Shown one piece after another: positions 1 to 8,700 of a DNA stretch of 64,000 nucleotides. How positions within the stretch are numbered: the first letter of the stretch is position 1; every line of letters begins with the position of its first letter. A program made the translations under genes and the position numbers. This DNA is from Gammaproteobacteria bacterium (GTDB lineage: Bacteria; Pseudomonadota; Gammaproteobacteria; Pseudomonadales; Pseudomonadaceae). Location: contig JAAYFD010000017.1 in NCBI GenBank assembly GCA_012728415.1, positions 50,241-114,240 on the forward strand, given 5' to 3'. The notes below the pieces were generated by a model. The model searched no databases, had not been told where the DNA came from, and was given only the letters and a program-made list of their open reading frames with translations.

Positions 1-784
1 CCAGTACGGCTACCACCAGCAAGAGCGGCGGAATCAGGCTGGTCAGCACGTCACGCCCAAGCCGCGCGCGGTCTTCGGCGCTGATCTCCAGTGCAGGACA
101 GCTGTCCGGGTCTTTCATCGCCTTGAACGCCAGCCAGAGCAGGTATAGCCCGACCAGCATCAGGCCAGGCAACAGGGCGCCGGCAAACACGTCACCCACC
201 GAGACAGTCGAAGGTGCAAAGTTGCCTTTTTCCATCTGCACCTGGGCATTGATGGTGGACATCATGTCGCCCATGAAAATCAGTACGGTAGATGGCGGAA
301 TGATTTGTCCCAGAGTGCCCGAGGCGCAAATCACGCCGCTGGCCAGTTTCGGGTCGTAACCGGAGCGCAGCATGGCCGGCAGCGACAGCAGCCCCATGGT
401 TACCACGGTGGCACCGACCACGCCGGTGGAGGCGGCCAGCAGGGCGCCGACAATGACTACCGAGAAGCCCAGCCCGCCGCGCAGGCTGCCAAACAGCCGC
501 CCCATGGTGATCAGCAGTTTTTCTGCCATGCCGGAGCGCTCCAGCATCATGCCGATAAAAATGAACATCGGTACTGCCACCAGTACCTCGTTAGTCATTA
601 CACCCAGATAGCGCGGTGCCAGGCTGGTGAAGTTGCTTGGGTCGAACACGCCGGCCAGATAGCCGATGCCGGCAAACAGCAGGGACACGCCAGCCAGCGA
701 AAAAGCCACCGGAAAGCCGAACATCAGTACGCCGACCACGGCAAAAAACATGCACAGGGCCAGCACCTGGCCAAACAGGGTCAT
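1..784 (-). CDS. dctM: TRAP transporter large permease DctM (partial)
   Basis: Membrane permease subunit of a tripartite ATP-independent periplasmic (TRAP) transporter, which drives uptake of an organic acid with the ion gradient. Translated from the ATG at 784, the protein begins MTLFGQVLALCMFFAVV and continues with long hydrophobic segments and the family-typical stretch VLVAVPMFIFIG. The gene runs off the left edge, so the C-terminal part is missing. It follows DctQ by about 5 bases; a GTG at 790 overlapping the DctQ stop is an alternative start. No binding-protein gene lies beside the pair, which is unusual; a candidate partner is the DctP at 42740. The substrate cannot be read from the sequence. 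Confidence 0.85.
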   Translation of the reverse strand, partial: MTLFGQVLALCMFFAVVGVLMFGFPVAFSLAGVSLLFAGIGYLAGVFDPSNFTSLAPRYLGVMTNEVLVAVPMFIFIGMMLERSGMAEKLLITMGRLFGSLRGGLGFSVVIVGALLAASTGVVGATVVTMGLLSLPAMLRSGYDPKLASGVICASGTLGQIIPPSTVLIFMGDMMSTINAQVQMEKGNFAPSTVSVGDVFAGALLPGLMLVGLYLLWLAFKAMKDPDSCPALEISAEDRARLGRDVLTSLIPPLLLVVAVL

Positions 785-789
785 GTCCA

Positions 790-1329
790 CTATTGGGCCT
801 CCTGATAGCGGAGGCTTTCCGGCAATAATTGTTCCTGATTGCGTAGCACCAGAATGCCGCGCAGCAGCATGGCCAGAGCCTGCAGGCCGACCACAGCAGC
901 AAACAGCAGGATAAAGCTTTTCAGCACAAACAGGCCGGGCATGCCGCCGTAGTTGGCCGAGCCTTCATAAAAACGCCATGAACGCTGCACAAAAGGCAGG
1001 CTGTACTGCACCAGAATCCAGATAAACGGGCCAATAAAAAACAGGCTGCCAAGAATATCCACCCAGGCCTTGAAGCGCAGGCTGGCGGGCCGGTAAAAAA
1101 TATCCACCCGTACATGACCGTTTTGCAGCAGCGTATAACCGGCGACCCCCATGAACATCGCGCCGTTCATCCATACGTAGAGGTCTTGCATCCAGACAAA
1201 GCCGCTGGTGAACACATAACGCATAATCACCACGGTAAAACAGACCAGCACCATGGCCAGCGACAGCCAGGCAAACAGGCGGCCAAGCAGGGTATTGGCA
1301 GAACTGATCAGGCGGACAAGAAAAACCAT
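790..1329 (-). CDS. dctQ: TRAP transporter small permease DctQ
   Basis: Small membrane subunit (179 aa) of the TRAP transporter, which pairs with DctM and is needed for its function. Four hydrophobic segments are visible, near residues 15-37, 47-66, 90-112 and 128-155, as expected for DctQ. The segment MQDLYVWMNGAMFMGVAGYT matches the family pattern between helices 1 and 2. The stop overlaps or abuts the dctM start, so the two are co-transcribed. The 200 bp upstream hold no third TRAP gene; the next gene upstream is an unrelated DUF3137 protein. Family assignment is firm; the substrate is unknown. Confidence 0.85.
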   Translation of the reverse strand: MVFLVRLISSANTLLGRLFAWLSLAMVLVCFTVVIMRYVFTSGFVWMQDLYVWMNGAMFMGVAGYTLLQNGHVRVDIFYRPASLRFKAWVDILGSLFFIGPFIWILVQYSLPFVQRSWRFYEGSANYGGMPGLFVLKSFILLFAAVVGLQALAMLLRGILVLRNQEQLLPESLRYQEAQ

Positions 1330-1531
1330 GGATAGTCACCTTGGGGCAGGTTGGCGGCGAATCGGGAACAATACCCGAACCGGCCGCCCGGGTCATCTGC
1401 AGCGACTGTTTTTGGTTTCCGGTTTTCAGAGCGGCCTTCCAGCTGGCAGCAAAATGATGAGCTTGGTGGCCCGACTGGGAAGCAGCTGCATTGAGTGCTT
1501 CCGGGGTGTTTCGTGTGACGTGGGCACGGCT

Positions 1532-2521
1532 TTAAACCTGGCTGGTATTTTCCAGATTCAGGGTTTCGATGGTGGCATGAATGAGGCGAATTTCTTTTAG
1601 CAGATCTTCGACCCGTGTGAACTGAACGACATTCTCAAACAGGCTGCCGCCTTCAAACCGGTTTTGCGTGGTGCGGATGGCTATCAGCAAATTGCCTCCG
1701 ATAAATCCGGCATAGAGATTCGACCCCTTGCCGCGTCGGGTGTCGCCCAGCAGCTCGTCGAGCTCAAGAAGACGCTCCATGAAGCCAGGCGTGAGCAGAT
1801 AACGAGCTTCAATCTGATCGGTAGAGTACACGGTGAACAGTTCGTTGAACCTGGGATCTTCCAGGAAAACAGGCTCGCCCCGCTGGCTGGGCTCGATTTG
1901 CTCAAGGCTGAGCAGGGAGCTTATGCGCCCGGTTTTGGCGAGTATTCGCGTATGGCCAGTGAATGACTTATTGAAGCTGAACTGAAGCAAGATGCCCTGA
2001 AACAGCGTGTGTGTTCTGGTGGTGCCCTGGTTCTGGTCTTTGATCCGGGTTGTGCTGAGCCTGGTTTCGCACAGGCTGAACTTTACCCCGTCGTGGCAGC
2101 CGGTGATTTTGTCTTCCAGTCTGGCCCGCTGATAGTTGGCCGGCAGAATTCCTGCGCGGACAAACGAGTCAAGCGGGTAGTGATCGGGCTTGGCTGTGTG
2201 GGTCATGCCCAGGTAGGTGCATACATTGGTCACCAGGCTTTGCTTCAACTGATTGCGCAAACGTTGAAGCAGCAGGCCTCCTGTTGCGGCGCCGGCAATA
2301 AAGCCTCCTTTGGCTGCCAGTTCCAGCCAGCCCTGTAATTCATCCAGGAACAGTATGGGTAGCAGGGCCAGGCCGGCTACAGCAAAAGCCAGGTAAACCC
2401 AGCCGAGGGTGCGGACCCGTTGTTGTTCGGTTTTTTCCAGGTCGGGCTTCAGTGTGGTTGTGTACCACTCCTGCAGGGCTTGATCGCTTGTCCGCTGCTG
2501 CAAGCTGATTTTGGTGCTCAT
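1532..2521 (-). CDS. DUF3137 domain protein
   Basis: Predicted membrane protein of 329 aa of unknown function, recognised as DUF3137 from its layout and from its pairing with lemA. After a short charged N terminus, two hydrophobic segments fall at about residues 40-85, separated by a short acidic loop. A soluble domain follows with the motif LLTPGFMERLLELDELLGD. I chose the ATG at 2521 (MSTKIS): the longer reading from 2638 overlaps the end of lemA and has an uncharacteristic Cys/His/Thr-rich N terminus. LemA and DUF3137 genes are often neighbours in pseudomonads, which suggests a shared envelope role. The function is not known. Confidence 0.75.
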   Translation of the reverse strand: MSTKISLQQRTSDQALQEWYTTTLKPDLEKTEQQRVRTLGWVYLAFAVAGLALLPILFLDELQGWLELAAKGGFIAGAATGGLLLQRLRNQLKQSLVTNVCTYLGMTHTAKPDHYPLDSFVRAGILPANYQRARLEDKITGCHDGVKFSLCETRLSTTRIKDQNQGTTRTHTLFQGILLQFSFNKSFTGHTRILAKTGRISSLLSLEQIEPSQRGEPVFLEDPRFNELFTVYSTDQIEARYLLTPGFMERLLELDELLGDTRRGKGSNLYAGFIGGNLLIAIRTTQNRFEGGSLFENVVQFTRVEDLLKEIRLIHATIETLNLENTSQV

Positions 2522-2627
2522 CTTACTATCCGGAAGGTCAATGGCCATGAGTTGTTTGCTATGAGCCTGCTCGCCGGGCGCCGCTGTGTGAGCCGGCAAT
2601 GAGCAGGCAGTCTTGGTTTGGCTTCGC

Positions 2628-3209
2628 TTATGGGGCAAGAAAGTCGTCTACATGCACTGGCTTGCGCATCTCGGCGCTTTCCAGTTCAAACAGGGGCATC
2701 TGCCGGATGCGCAGGATTTTGGCTACCAGTGAGCCGGGAAATATTTGCACACGATTGTTCAACCTGGTGACTGCGGTATTGTAAAAACGTCGGGCCGCGG
2801 CGATGTGACCTTCGACTGAGTTGAACGTTTGCTGGGCTTGCACAAAGGTGGCGCTGGATTGCAGCTCCGGATAGTTTTCTGCTACGGCAAATATTCTTTG
2901 CATGCCATTTTGCAGGGCTGCTTCGTTGTGCAGGTGTTGCTGGACTGCATCAGGGTCTGTGGGTGTGTAAGACTTTTGCACTTCGGTGCGCAGCTGTGTA
3001 ACTTCGGTTAGCAGGCTTTTTTCATGGGTTATGAAGCGTTGGGCCAGTTGCAGGATGGGCGGGAGCAGGTCGTGGCGCTGGCGCAGCTGTACATCAATGG
3101 ACGAGAGCGCCTCAAGAGCATGGTTGCGGTACCGGATCAGGCTGGCGTAGATGCGATAAAACAGGATCAGGACAAGAATCAGTAAGGCGATGGCAATCCA
3201 GGCGGTCAT
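2628..3209 (-). CDS. lemA: LemA family protein
   Basis: LemA-type protein of 193 aa with one N-terminal membrane anchor (residues 3-22) and a long helical domain. Family features visible are RNHALEALSSIDVQLRQRHDLLPPI near residues 28-53 and the later ENYPELQSS and RRFYNTAVTRLNNRVQIFPG segments. This is the small LemA protein, unrelated to the GacS/LemA sensor kinase. Its role is poorly defined; members are membrane-anchored with most of the chain outside the cytoplasm. It lies just upstream of the DUF3137 gene and is probably co-transcribed with it. Confidence 0.88.
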   Translation of the reverse strand: MTAWIAIALLILVLILFYRIYASLIRYRNHALEALSSIDVQLRQRHDLLPPILQLAQRFITHEKSLLTEVTQLRTEVQKSYTPTDPDAVQQHLHNEAALQNGMQRIFAVAENYPELQSSATFVQAQQTFNSVEGHIAAARRFYNTAVTRLNNRVQIFPGSLVAKILRIRQMPLFELESAEMRKPVHVDDFLAP

Positions 3210-3431
3210 AACTAAGAATCCTCATATAGCGCTGTAACACAAAAGTTTTAGCATTTTACAGATGCCCTTGCGCCCCCTCTTTGAATGGGGCGTAGCGGCA
3301 GGCAGCCCTGTCTGGTTTGGGGTCTTGCCGGGCGAACAAGACCTAGAGGTCGGCTCGGAGTCCGGTTTTGGTGTAAAGGCTATTTTTATGGCTATACTTG
3401 GCGCTTATTTTTATTGAACTGGAGTACCCTG

Positions 3432-4523
3432 ATGTCGGGCAACACCTTTGGCAAGCTGTTTACAGTAACCACCGCCGGCGAAAGCCATGGTCCTGGCCTG
3501 CTGGCCATTGTTGATGGCTGCCCTCCCGGCCTGCCCTTGAGTGCTGAAGACCTGCAGCAGGATCTGGACCGTCGCAAGCCTGGTACCAGCCGTCACACCA
3601 CGCAGCGCAAAGAAGCGGATGAGGTGGAAATTCTTTCCGGCGTTTTTGAAGGTGTCACCACGGGCTGCCCGATTGGCCTGCTGATCCGCAATACCGACCA
3701 GCGTTCCAAAGACTATTCCGCAATCAAGGATTTGTTCCGTCCGGCCCACGCCGACTACGGTTATCACCACAAGTATGGTTTGCGTGATTATCGCGGTGGC
3801 GGGCGCAGCTCGGCGCGGGAAACCGCCATGCGTGTGGCAGCTGGCGCGATTGCCAAAAAATGGTTGGCCACGCAGGGCATTGTCATTCGCGGCTATATGA
3901 GCCAGCTGGGGCCGATTGAGATTGCGTTTGAGAGCTGGGATGAAGTGGGTAACAACGCCTTTTTCAGCCCTAATGCCGGCAAGGTGCCAGAGCTGGAAGC
4001 CTATATGGACCAGTTGCGCCGCGACCAGGACTCGGTCGGGGCGAAAATCACCGTGGTGGCCGAAGGTGTGTTGCCCGGTCTTGGCGAGCCGATTTTTGAC
4101 CGTCTGGATGCAGAATTAGCCCATGCATTAATGAGCATCAATGCGGTCAAGGGCGTGGAAATTGGTGATGGTTTTGCCTCTGTGGCCCAGCGCGGCACCG
4201 AACACCGCGACGAGATGACACCGGAAGGGTTTTTGAGCAATCACGCTGGCGGCATTTTGGGCGGTATTTCTTCTGGCCAGCCGATTGTGGCGCATATTGC
4301 GCTTAAGCCGACTTCCAGTATTACCGTGCCGGGTCGCACCATTACTGTGGATGGCGAGCCGGTGGAGATGATCACCAAGGGTCGCCACGATCCCTGTGTT
4401 GGTATTCGCGCCACGCCGATTGCCGAGGCGATGATGGCGCTGGTGCTGATGGATCATTTTCTGCGACATAGAGCGCAGAATGCGGATGTAAGGGTTAGTA
4501 CGCCGGTGTTGTCTCAACTATAA
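3432..4523 (+). CDS. aroC: Chorismate synthase
   Basis: AroC converts 5-enolpyruvylshikimate-3-phosphate to chorismate, the last step of the shikimate pathway, using reduced FMN. The 363-aa product begins [20 protein letters not shown], and contains the signatures [13 protein letters not shown] and [17 protein letters not shown]. The length matches the family. The start at 3432 is preceded by GGAG with good spacing; an in-frame extension to 3285 lacks family similarity. In many pseudomonads aroC is followed by an MFS gene and methionine-salvage genes; here the MFS gene and one degenerate salvage homologue remain. The stop codon is followed within 12 bases by copy A of a dispersed structured repeat. 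Confidence 0.97.
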   Translation: MSGNTFGKLFTVTTAGESHGPGLLAIVDGCPPGLPLSAEDLQQDLDRRKPGTSRHTTQRKEADEVEILSGVFEGVTTGCPIGLLIRNTDQRSKDYSAIKDLFRPAHADYGYHHKYGLRDYRGGGRSSARETAMRVAAGAIAKKWLATQGIVIRGYMSQLGPIEIAFESWDEVGNNAFFSPNAGKVPELEAYMDQLRRDQDSVGAKITVVAEGVLPGLGEPIFDRLDAELAHALMSINAVKGVEIGDGFASVAQRGTEHRDEMTPEGFLSNHAGGILGGISSGQPIVAHIALKPTSSITVPGRTITVDGEPVEMITKGRHDPCVGIRATPIAEAMMALVLMDHFLRHRAQNADVRVSTPVLSQL

Positions 4524-4533
4524 GTTTTGGTTT

Positions 4534-4697
4534 TGCACGGTGGCGGCTGGATCGGGCAAGACCTTCATCCGGCTGCGCTGGTGCGTGTCAGCAGGCTGCC
4601 ACACACCGCTAAGGCCGGATTACGGTCCTGCCCGACCCGAATCTGCCTTGTGCGGGGTGGGAGGGATTGGCCCGCCTTTGGCAGGCTGCTGTCGCGG
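4534..4697 (+). repeat. Dispersed structured repeat, copy A (3' of aroC)
   Basis: First of three related intergenic elements. Visible elements: TGCAC (4534-4538), which can pair with GTGC (4650-4653); stem P1 with TCGGGCA (4552-4558) against TGCCCGA (4629-4635), extended inward by GACC/GGTC; stem P2 with ATCCGGC (4567-4573) against GCCGGAT (4614-4620), enclosing 40 nt; the linker CGAATCTGCCTTGTGC; hairpin P3 (4670-4676 with 4680-4686, one mismatch); and the end CTGCTGTCGCGG. The stem sequences differ in copies B and C but stay complementary. It follows the aroC stop directly, in the same orientation. Not a recognised repeat family. Confidence 0.85.
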
Positions 4698-4745
4698 TGG
4701 CTAGTTTGTGTTTTTGTGTGAAGGAGCTGGCTGCCGAAGTTTTTA

Positions 4746-4785
4746 AACGGTGGCGGCTGGATCGGGCAAGACCTTATTTTGCACG
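4746..4785 (+). repeat. Partial copies of the dispersed repeat
   Basis: The stretch from about 4748 repeats the 5' part of copy A (4538-4565) exactly for about 28 bases, ending in GACCTT. It is followed directly by TTTTGCACGGCGGTT, which again resembles the element's first bases (4531-4545). These are truncated 5' fragments without the P1' arm, linker or P3. They suggest that the element duplicates or was inserted more than once at this site. Confidence 0.75.
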
Positions 4786-4820
4786 GCGGTTAATGTTTCA
4801 TGTAAATGTCGAGAGGCATC

Positions 4821-5960
4821 ATGCCCTATTGGCGCTTGTCCAATTTTTATTTCTTTTACTTCGCCTTGCTGGGTGCGGTGGCGCCCTTTATGCCGTTGTA
4901 TCTGGAGTATCTGGGTTTTACCCCGGCACGTATTGGCGAGTTGCTGGCGTTGCCGATGTTGATGCGTTGCCTTGCGCCGAATTTGTGGGGCTGGCTGGGT
5001 GACAGAACGGGGCAGCGGTTATTGATTGTGCGCTGGGGCGCGCTGCTGACGCTGCTGGGCTTTGCGCTGATTTTCATTCGCCAGGATTATCTCTGGCTGG
5101 TGCTGGTCATGCTGTTGCATGCTTTCTTCTGGCATGCCATCTTGCCGCAGTTCGAGGTGCTGACCTTCGGGCACCTGAAACAGCAGCCCGAGCGTTACAG
5201 CAGAGTCCGGCTTTGGGGCTCGGTGGGCTTTATTGTTACCGTGGTGTTGATGGGTCAGGTGTTTGACCGTGACGGGCTTGGCAGTTACCCGATACTGGTA
5301 TGCCTGATCATGCTGGGCATTTTGGCCAGCAGCCTGTGGGTGCCGGCAGCCGCAGAAAAAACTGCCAGCCACAAAGAGGCAGGCCCGGTCCAGGGTATCC
5401 GGGCCATAGTGCGGCGCAGGCCGGTGTGGGTGTTTTATCTGGGTGTGATGCTGATGCAGGTATCACATGGGCCTTATTACAGTTTTTTGTCGATTTATCT
5501 GGGGGAGCTGGGCTACAGCCGTACCCTGACCGGCTGGCTCTGGTCGTTGGGGGTGCTGGCAGAAATCGTTCTGTTTCTGTTGATGCCGCGTATCCTGACG
5601 CGCTTTAGCGTGCGGCAGGTGTTGCTGGCCAGCTTTGTGCTGGCGGCGCTGCGCTGGCTGATGCTGGGGCATCTTGCTGACAGTATCGGCTGGCTGGTCT
5701 TGATCCAGCTGTTGCATGCGGCTACCTTTGGCAGCTTCCATACCGGCGCCATGCAGTTTGTGCAGCAGCAGTTTCCGCGCGGCCGGCAGGGTATGGGGCA
5801 GGCGTTGTATGTTTCGTTGTCCGGTGTTGGTGCCGCCATGGGAGCACTGTATGCCGGCTACCTGTGGCAACCGGCTGGCCCGGCGCTGACCTTTGCCGTT
5901 GCCAGCGCTGCGGCGGCAGTGGCAGCCGGCATTTCATTTTTTGGCCTGAAAGGGGAGTAG
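4821..5960 (+). CDS. MFS transporter, HcaT-like
   Basis: Major facilitator family membrane transporter of 379 aa with about 12 hydrophobic segments. The N terminus (MPYWRLSNFYFFYFALLG) and the loop LWGWLGDRTGQRLLIVRWG between helices 2 and 3 resemble the 3-phenylpropionate/nucleoside-proton symporter type (MFS_1_like). I place the start at the second ATG (4821), preceded by GAGAGG; the ATG at 4806 would add five residues. The stop lies one base before the next gene, so the two form an operon. The substrate is unknown. In related genomes this transporter sits between aroC and methionine-salvage genes. Confidence 0.85.
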   Translation: MPYWRLSNFYFFYFALLGAVAPFMPLYLEYLGFTPARIGELLALPMLMRCLAPNLWGWLGDRTGQRLLIVRWGALLTLLGFALIFIRQDYLWLVLVMLLHAFFWHAILPQFEVLTFGHLKQQPERYSRVRLWGSVGFIVTVVLMGQVFDRDGLGSYPILVCLIMLGILASSLWVPAAAEKTASHKEAGPVQGIRAIVRRRPVWVFYLGVMLMQVSHGPYYSFLSIYLGELGYSRTLTGWLWSLGVLAEIVLFLLMPRILTRFSVRQVLLASFVLAALRWLMLGHLADSIGWLVLIQLLHAATFGSFHTGAMQFVQQQFPRGRQGMGQALYVSLSGVGAAMGALYAGYLWQPAGPALTFAVASAAAAVAAGISFFGLKGE

Positions 5961-5961
5961 C

Positions 5962-6513
5962 ATGAGTCATCTGTGCGTATTTCATGAGAGCAACACCCGG
6001 CAGCCGGTCAAGCTGCTGAACCATCAAGAGGACATTGCTGTAGAGCTGTCCGGGATCGGTGTGAGCTTTGCGCGGCAGGAACTGGCTGCACCGGTTACCA
6101 CCCAGACCAGCAGTGACGAGGTGCTGGCCGCCTACCGTGCCGAAATAGAGCGCTTGTACGGACAGCAGGGCTACACCTTGGCTGATGTCATCAGACTGGA
6201 TGAAAGCCAACCGGAAAAAGAACGCAACAGTCAGCGGGCAGCCTGTCTTGTCGAGCGCACAGGGGGCAGGGAGGCGCTTTTGTTTGTTGCCGGACGCGGG
6301 CTTTGCTGTCTGCATGTGGGCGATGAGGTTTATGCCGTGATGTGTGAAAAAGGCGACCTGCTTAGCATTCCGGCCGGCATGAAACGCTGGTTTGACGCGG
6401 GCGAGCACCCGCGGGTGGTAGCGATACGCTTGCTGGCCAGTGAGGATGACAGAACTGGTCAGCCGACAGGTGATGACCCTGTCAGCCAGTATCCGGATTT
6501 TGATGATTACTGA
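5962..6513 (+). CDS. Acireductone dioxygenase homologue lacking metal ligands
   Basis: Cupin protein of 183 aa homologous to acireductone dioxygenase (MtnD/ARD) of the methionine salvage pathway. Matching segments are LFVAGRGLCCLHVGDEVYAV (108-127), CEKGDLLSIPAG, WFDAGEHP and TGDDP. True ARD binds Fe or Ni through His, His, Glu and His (Klebsiella His96, His98, Glu102, His140) in EHTHGEDEVRFF and RHWFD. Here the aligned residues are Arg99, Gly101, Ala105 and Arg142, so all four ligands are gone. The reading frame is intact. The other salvage genes (mtnB, mtnC) are absent beside it. It is probably not an active ARD; it may be a decaying relic or repurposed. Confidence 0.8.
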   Translation: MSHLCVFHESNTRQPVKLLNHQEDIAVELSGIGVSFARQELAAPVTTQTSSDEVLAAYRAEIERLYGQQGYTLADVIRLDESQPEKERNSQRAACLVERTGGREALLFVAGRGLCCLHVGDEVYAVMCEKGDLLSIPAGMKRWFDAGEHPRVVAIRLLASEDDRTGQPTGDDPVSQYPDFDDY

Positions 6514-6571
6514 GGACAAAGGGGCAGGCAGGTTTGGCTGCAACCGGCTGTATCTGTCCCCCAGGCCTGCT

Positions 6572-7066
6572 TTATTGCTCCAGCCGGCTGGCAATTTCGT
6601 CCGCCAGCGGCTTGCGCAGGCCAAACATGAAGCCCAGCTCGGCCACGACAAACAGCGGTCCGATGGCCAGCCCCATGATGTCGTCCAGAAAGGCCGGCTT
6701 GCGCCCTTCGTAGTGGTGACCAATAAACTGGATAATCCAGCCAAGTACAAACAGCACCAACCCCCAGCCCAGCCAGCCGGCAGTAGACAGCTGGGCCAGA
6801 AGGGCGGCAAACCAAAGAAAGATTGTTAACTTGAGCGCCATTACCACTCCGTAGCGCAGGTCAAGCAGCAGGTAGTAGACAGCCGCCAGCACGCCGGCCA
6901 GCAGGGCAGGAGACAGCCACAGGCCGCCACTTTGCATGCCCGGTCGTGACAGCAAGGTGGCAACTGCCAGTACTATCATGGGGATGCCGATGAAGTGTGT
7001 CAGGATATTGCGCCGGTCCTGGTGGTAGGCGGCATAGAGTGTCAGTTGCTGCTCGAGGGTTTTCAT
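6572..7066 (-). CDS. Mpo1-like / DUF962 membrane protein
   Basis: Small integral membrane protein of 164 aa of the Mpo1 (YGL010w, DUF962) family. The family's His-rich signature is visible near the N terminus, YAAYHQDRRNILTHFIGIPM (about residues 10-29), with a second His pair in QFIGHHYEGRKPAFLDD near 116-132. Four hydrophobic segments lie between and after them. Yeast Mpo1 is an Fe(II) dioxygenase acting on 2-hydroxy fatty acids; whether the bacterial relatives share this is unproven. The ATG at 7066 has AAGGACA upstream; an ATG at 7156 adds a Cys-rich tail with no family similarity. It is divergent from nfuA. Confidence 0.8.
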   Translation of the reverse strand: MKTLEQQLTLYAAYHQDRRNILTHFIGIPMIVLAVATLLSRPGMQSGGLWLSPALLAGVLAAVYYLLLDLRYGVVMALKLTIFLWFAALLAQLSTAGWLGWGLVLFVLGWIIQFIGHHYEGRKPAFLDDIMGLAIGPLFVVAELGFMFGLRKPLADEIASRLEQ

Positions 7067-7287
7067 TATTGTTGTCCTTCCGGGTACCCGGGTTGAGTGC
7101 TTGCCCGATTCAAACAGCGACCTGCTGGTCATGCAAGCTATACAGAGGGTGTACATGATAAAGGGGCAGTTATAGTGACTGCAGTCATGATGTAACGACC
7201 TTTTTGCCCTATACCCGAGCTGCGCACTTGGTCTTTATTTTTTGCGTGAAATTGCGTACACTGCAGTCATTCTTGCGAGGAGCAAAC

Positions 7288-7872
7288 ATGAGCGTTATTA
7301 CGATTACTGAAGCAGCACAAACATACCTTGCCGACCTGTTGAGCAAACAGAACACCCCAGGCATCGGTGTGCGCATTTTTATTACCCAGCCCGGTACGCC
7401 CAACGCAGAAACCTGCCTGGCTTACTGCAAACCTGACGACCAGAACCCGGAAGATGAAGTGATCGGTTTTGCCGAGTTTACCGCCTGGGTTGACCGCCCC
7501 AGCATTCCATTTCTGGAAGATGCCGTGGTGGACTTTTCCACTGACCGCTTGGGTGGCCAGTTAACCATCAAGGCTCCCAATGCCAAGTTGCCGATGGTGA
7601 CAGATGACAGTCCGCTGGAGGACAAGGTCAATTATTACATTCAGACCGAAATCAACCCGGGTCTTGCCAGTCATGGTGGACAGGTCAGCCTGGTGGATAT
7701 AGATAATGGTATTGCGATTTTGCGCTTTGGGGGCGGTTGCCAAGGCTGTGGTCAGGCTGATTTGACCCTGAAACAGGGCATTGAGCGTACCCTGTGCGAG
7801 CGGATTCCGGAAATTACTGGTGTGCGGGATGTCACGGATCACAGCTTTCGTGATAATGCCTACTATCGATAA
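7288..7872 (+). CDS. nfuA: Fe-S biogenesis protein NfuA
   Basis: NfuA carries and delivers [4Fe-4S] clusters to target apoproteins, especially under oxidative stress or iron limitation. The 194-aa protein has an N-terminal A-type-carrier-like domain (residues 1-95) and a C-terminal Nfu domain with the cluster-binding motif [19 protein letters not shown], whose CxxC is at about residues 152-155. The start at 7288 is preceded by GCGAGGAGC. Length agrees with E. coli NfuA (191 aa). It is followed 98 bases later by ihfB. Confidence 0.95.
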   Translation: MSVITITEAAQTYLADLLSKQNTPGIGVRIFITQPGTPNAETCLAYCKPDDQNPEDEVIGFAEFTAWVDRPSIPFLEDAVVDFSTDRLGGQLTIKAPNAKLPMVTDDSPLEDKVNYYIQTEINPGLASHGGQVSLVDIDNGIAILRFGGGCQGCGQADLTLKQGIERTLCERIPEITGVRDVTDHSFRDNAYYR

Positions 7873-7970
7873 GTGGTCTTTTCCTTTTATAAATAAGTGT
7901 TTACCTTGAGCGCAAACTGTGCAAGGATTTGCGGGTCGATGTGCAATCACCCGGGTACAAGGGGCATTTA

Positions 7971-8255
7971 ATGACAAAATCAGAACTCGTCGAGCGTATG
8001 GCCAGTCACTATGATCAGCTGCCGGTACGTGATATAGAACTTGCGGTGAAAACCTTGCTGGAGCAGATGACTCAAACCCTCGCAGAAGGCGGACGTATTG
8101 AAGTCAGAGGCTTTGGCAGCTTCACGCTGAGCTACCGTGCGCCACGTGTAGGGCGTAATCCGAAAACAGGTGAGCCGGTCCAGCTGGATGCCAAATATGT
8201 TCCGCATTTCAAACCCGGCAAAGAACTGCGTGACAGGGTCAATGGCGAGGCCTGA
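7971..8255 (+). CDS. ihfB: Integration host factor subunit beta
   Basis: Beta subunit of the DNA-bending protein IHF, which with IhfA acts in sigma54 promoters, replication and recombination. The 94-aa protein begins [21 protein letters not shown] and carries the DNA-binding arm motif [14 protein letters not shown] with the intercalating proline. MTKSELVER and [17 protein letters not shown] are typical of IhfB. AAGGGG precedes the ATG at 7971. In most gammaproteobacteria ihfB follows rpsA; here the upstream gene is nfuA, so the usual rpsA linkage is broken. It is followed closely by lapA. Confidence 0.96.
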   Translation: MTKSELVERMASHYDQLPVRDIELAVKTLLEQMTQTLAEGGRIEVRGFGSFTLSYRAPRVGRNPKTGEPVQLDAKYVPHFKPGKELRDRVNGEA

Positions 8256-8301
8256 CCCGGCTTAACCCGCTTTGGACAAACAGAGCTCAAGGGGATATCG
8301 A

Positions 8302-8655
8302 ATGCGAAAAATCAGGCGTGCCTTTATTGCCCTGATCTGCCTGTTGCTGGCAGTGACGGTATTATTTTTTACTTTGGAAAACAAACAGCAAGTTGAGCTG
8401 GGCTTTCTGGGCCATAGCAGCCCGTCGATGCCACTGGCAGTTGCCGTCCTGGCAGGCTTTGTTGCCGGGGCGTTTTTTGCCGGACTGACCTTTTGGTTGC
8501 CGCTGGGCCATTACAAGCGCAAAGTGGCCAAACAGGCAAAACAACTGGTTCTGCTACAGGAGCAGCTGGCTCAGGCTAAAGAACAACAAAAGACCCAGGC
8601 CAGCGAGCCCAAAAGCCAGGCCACCGGTGTTGTAGTGGCCGATACTGCGGCCTGA
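8302..8655 (+). CDS. lapA: LapA-domain inner membrane protein (DUF1049)
   Basis: Small inner-membrane protein of 117 aa of the LapA/DUF1049 family. Helix 1 is at residues 6-23 and helix 2 at about 45-68; between them lies the family segment FFTLENKQQVELGFLG. The C terminus is a charged helical tail rich in Lys, Gln and Ala. In E. coli LapA works with LapB to tune LPS synthesis through LpxC turnover. Here lapB does not follow; ihfB-lapA adjacency is common in pseudomonads. AAGGGGATATCGA precedes the ATG at 8302. Confidence 0.85.
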   Translation: MRKIRRAFIALICLLLAVTVLFFTLENKQQVELGFLGHSSPSMPLAVAVLAGFVAGAFFAGLTFWLPLGHYKRKVAKQAKQLVLLQEQLAQAKEQQKTQASEPKSQATGVVVADTAA

Positions 8656-8700
8656 GCTGCACTGCCGCAGTTTATATCCCGCCGGGCCCCAGCGCTTCCT

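Noticed and set aside
5722..6810. 362-aa minus-strand frame across the MFS and ARD-like genes
   Set aside because: It overlaps three real genes in antisense and shows no family features.
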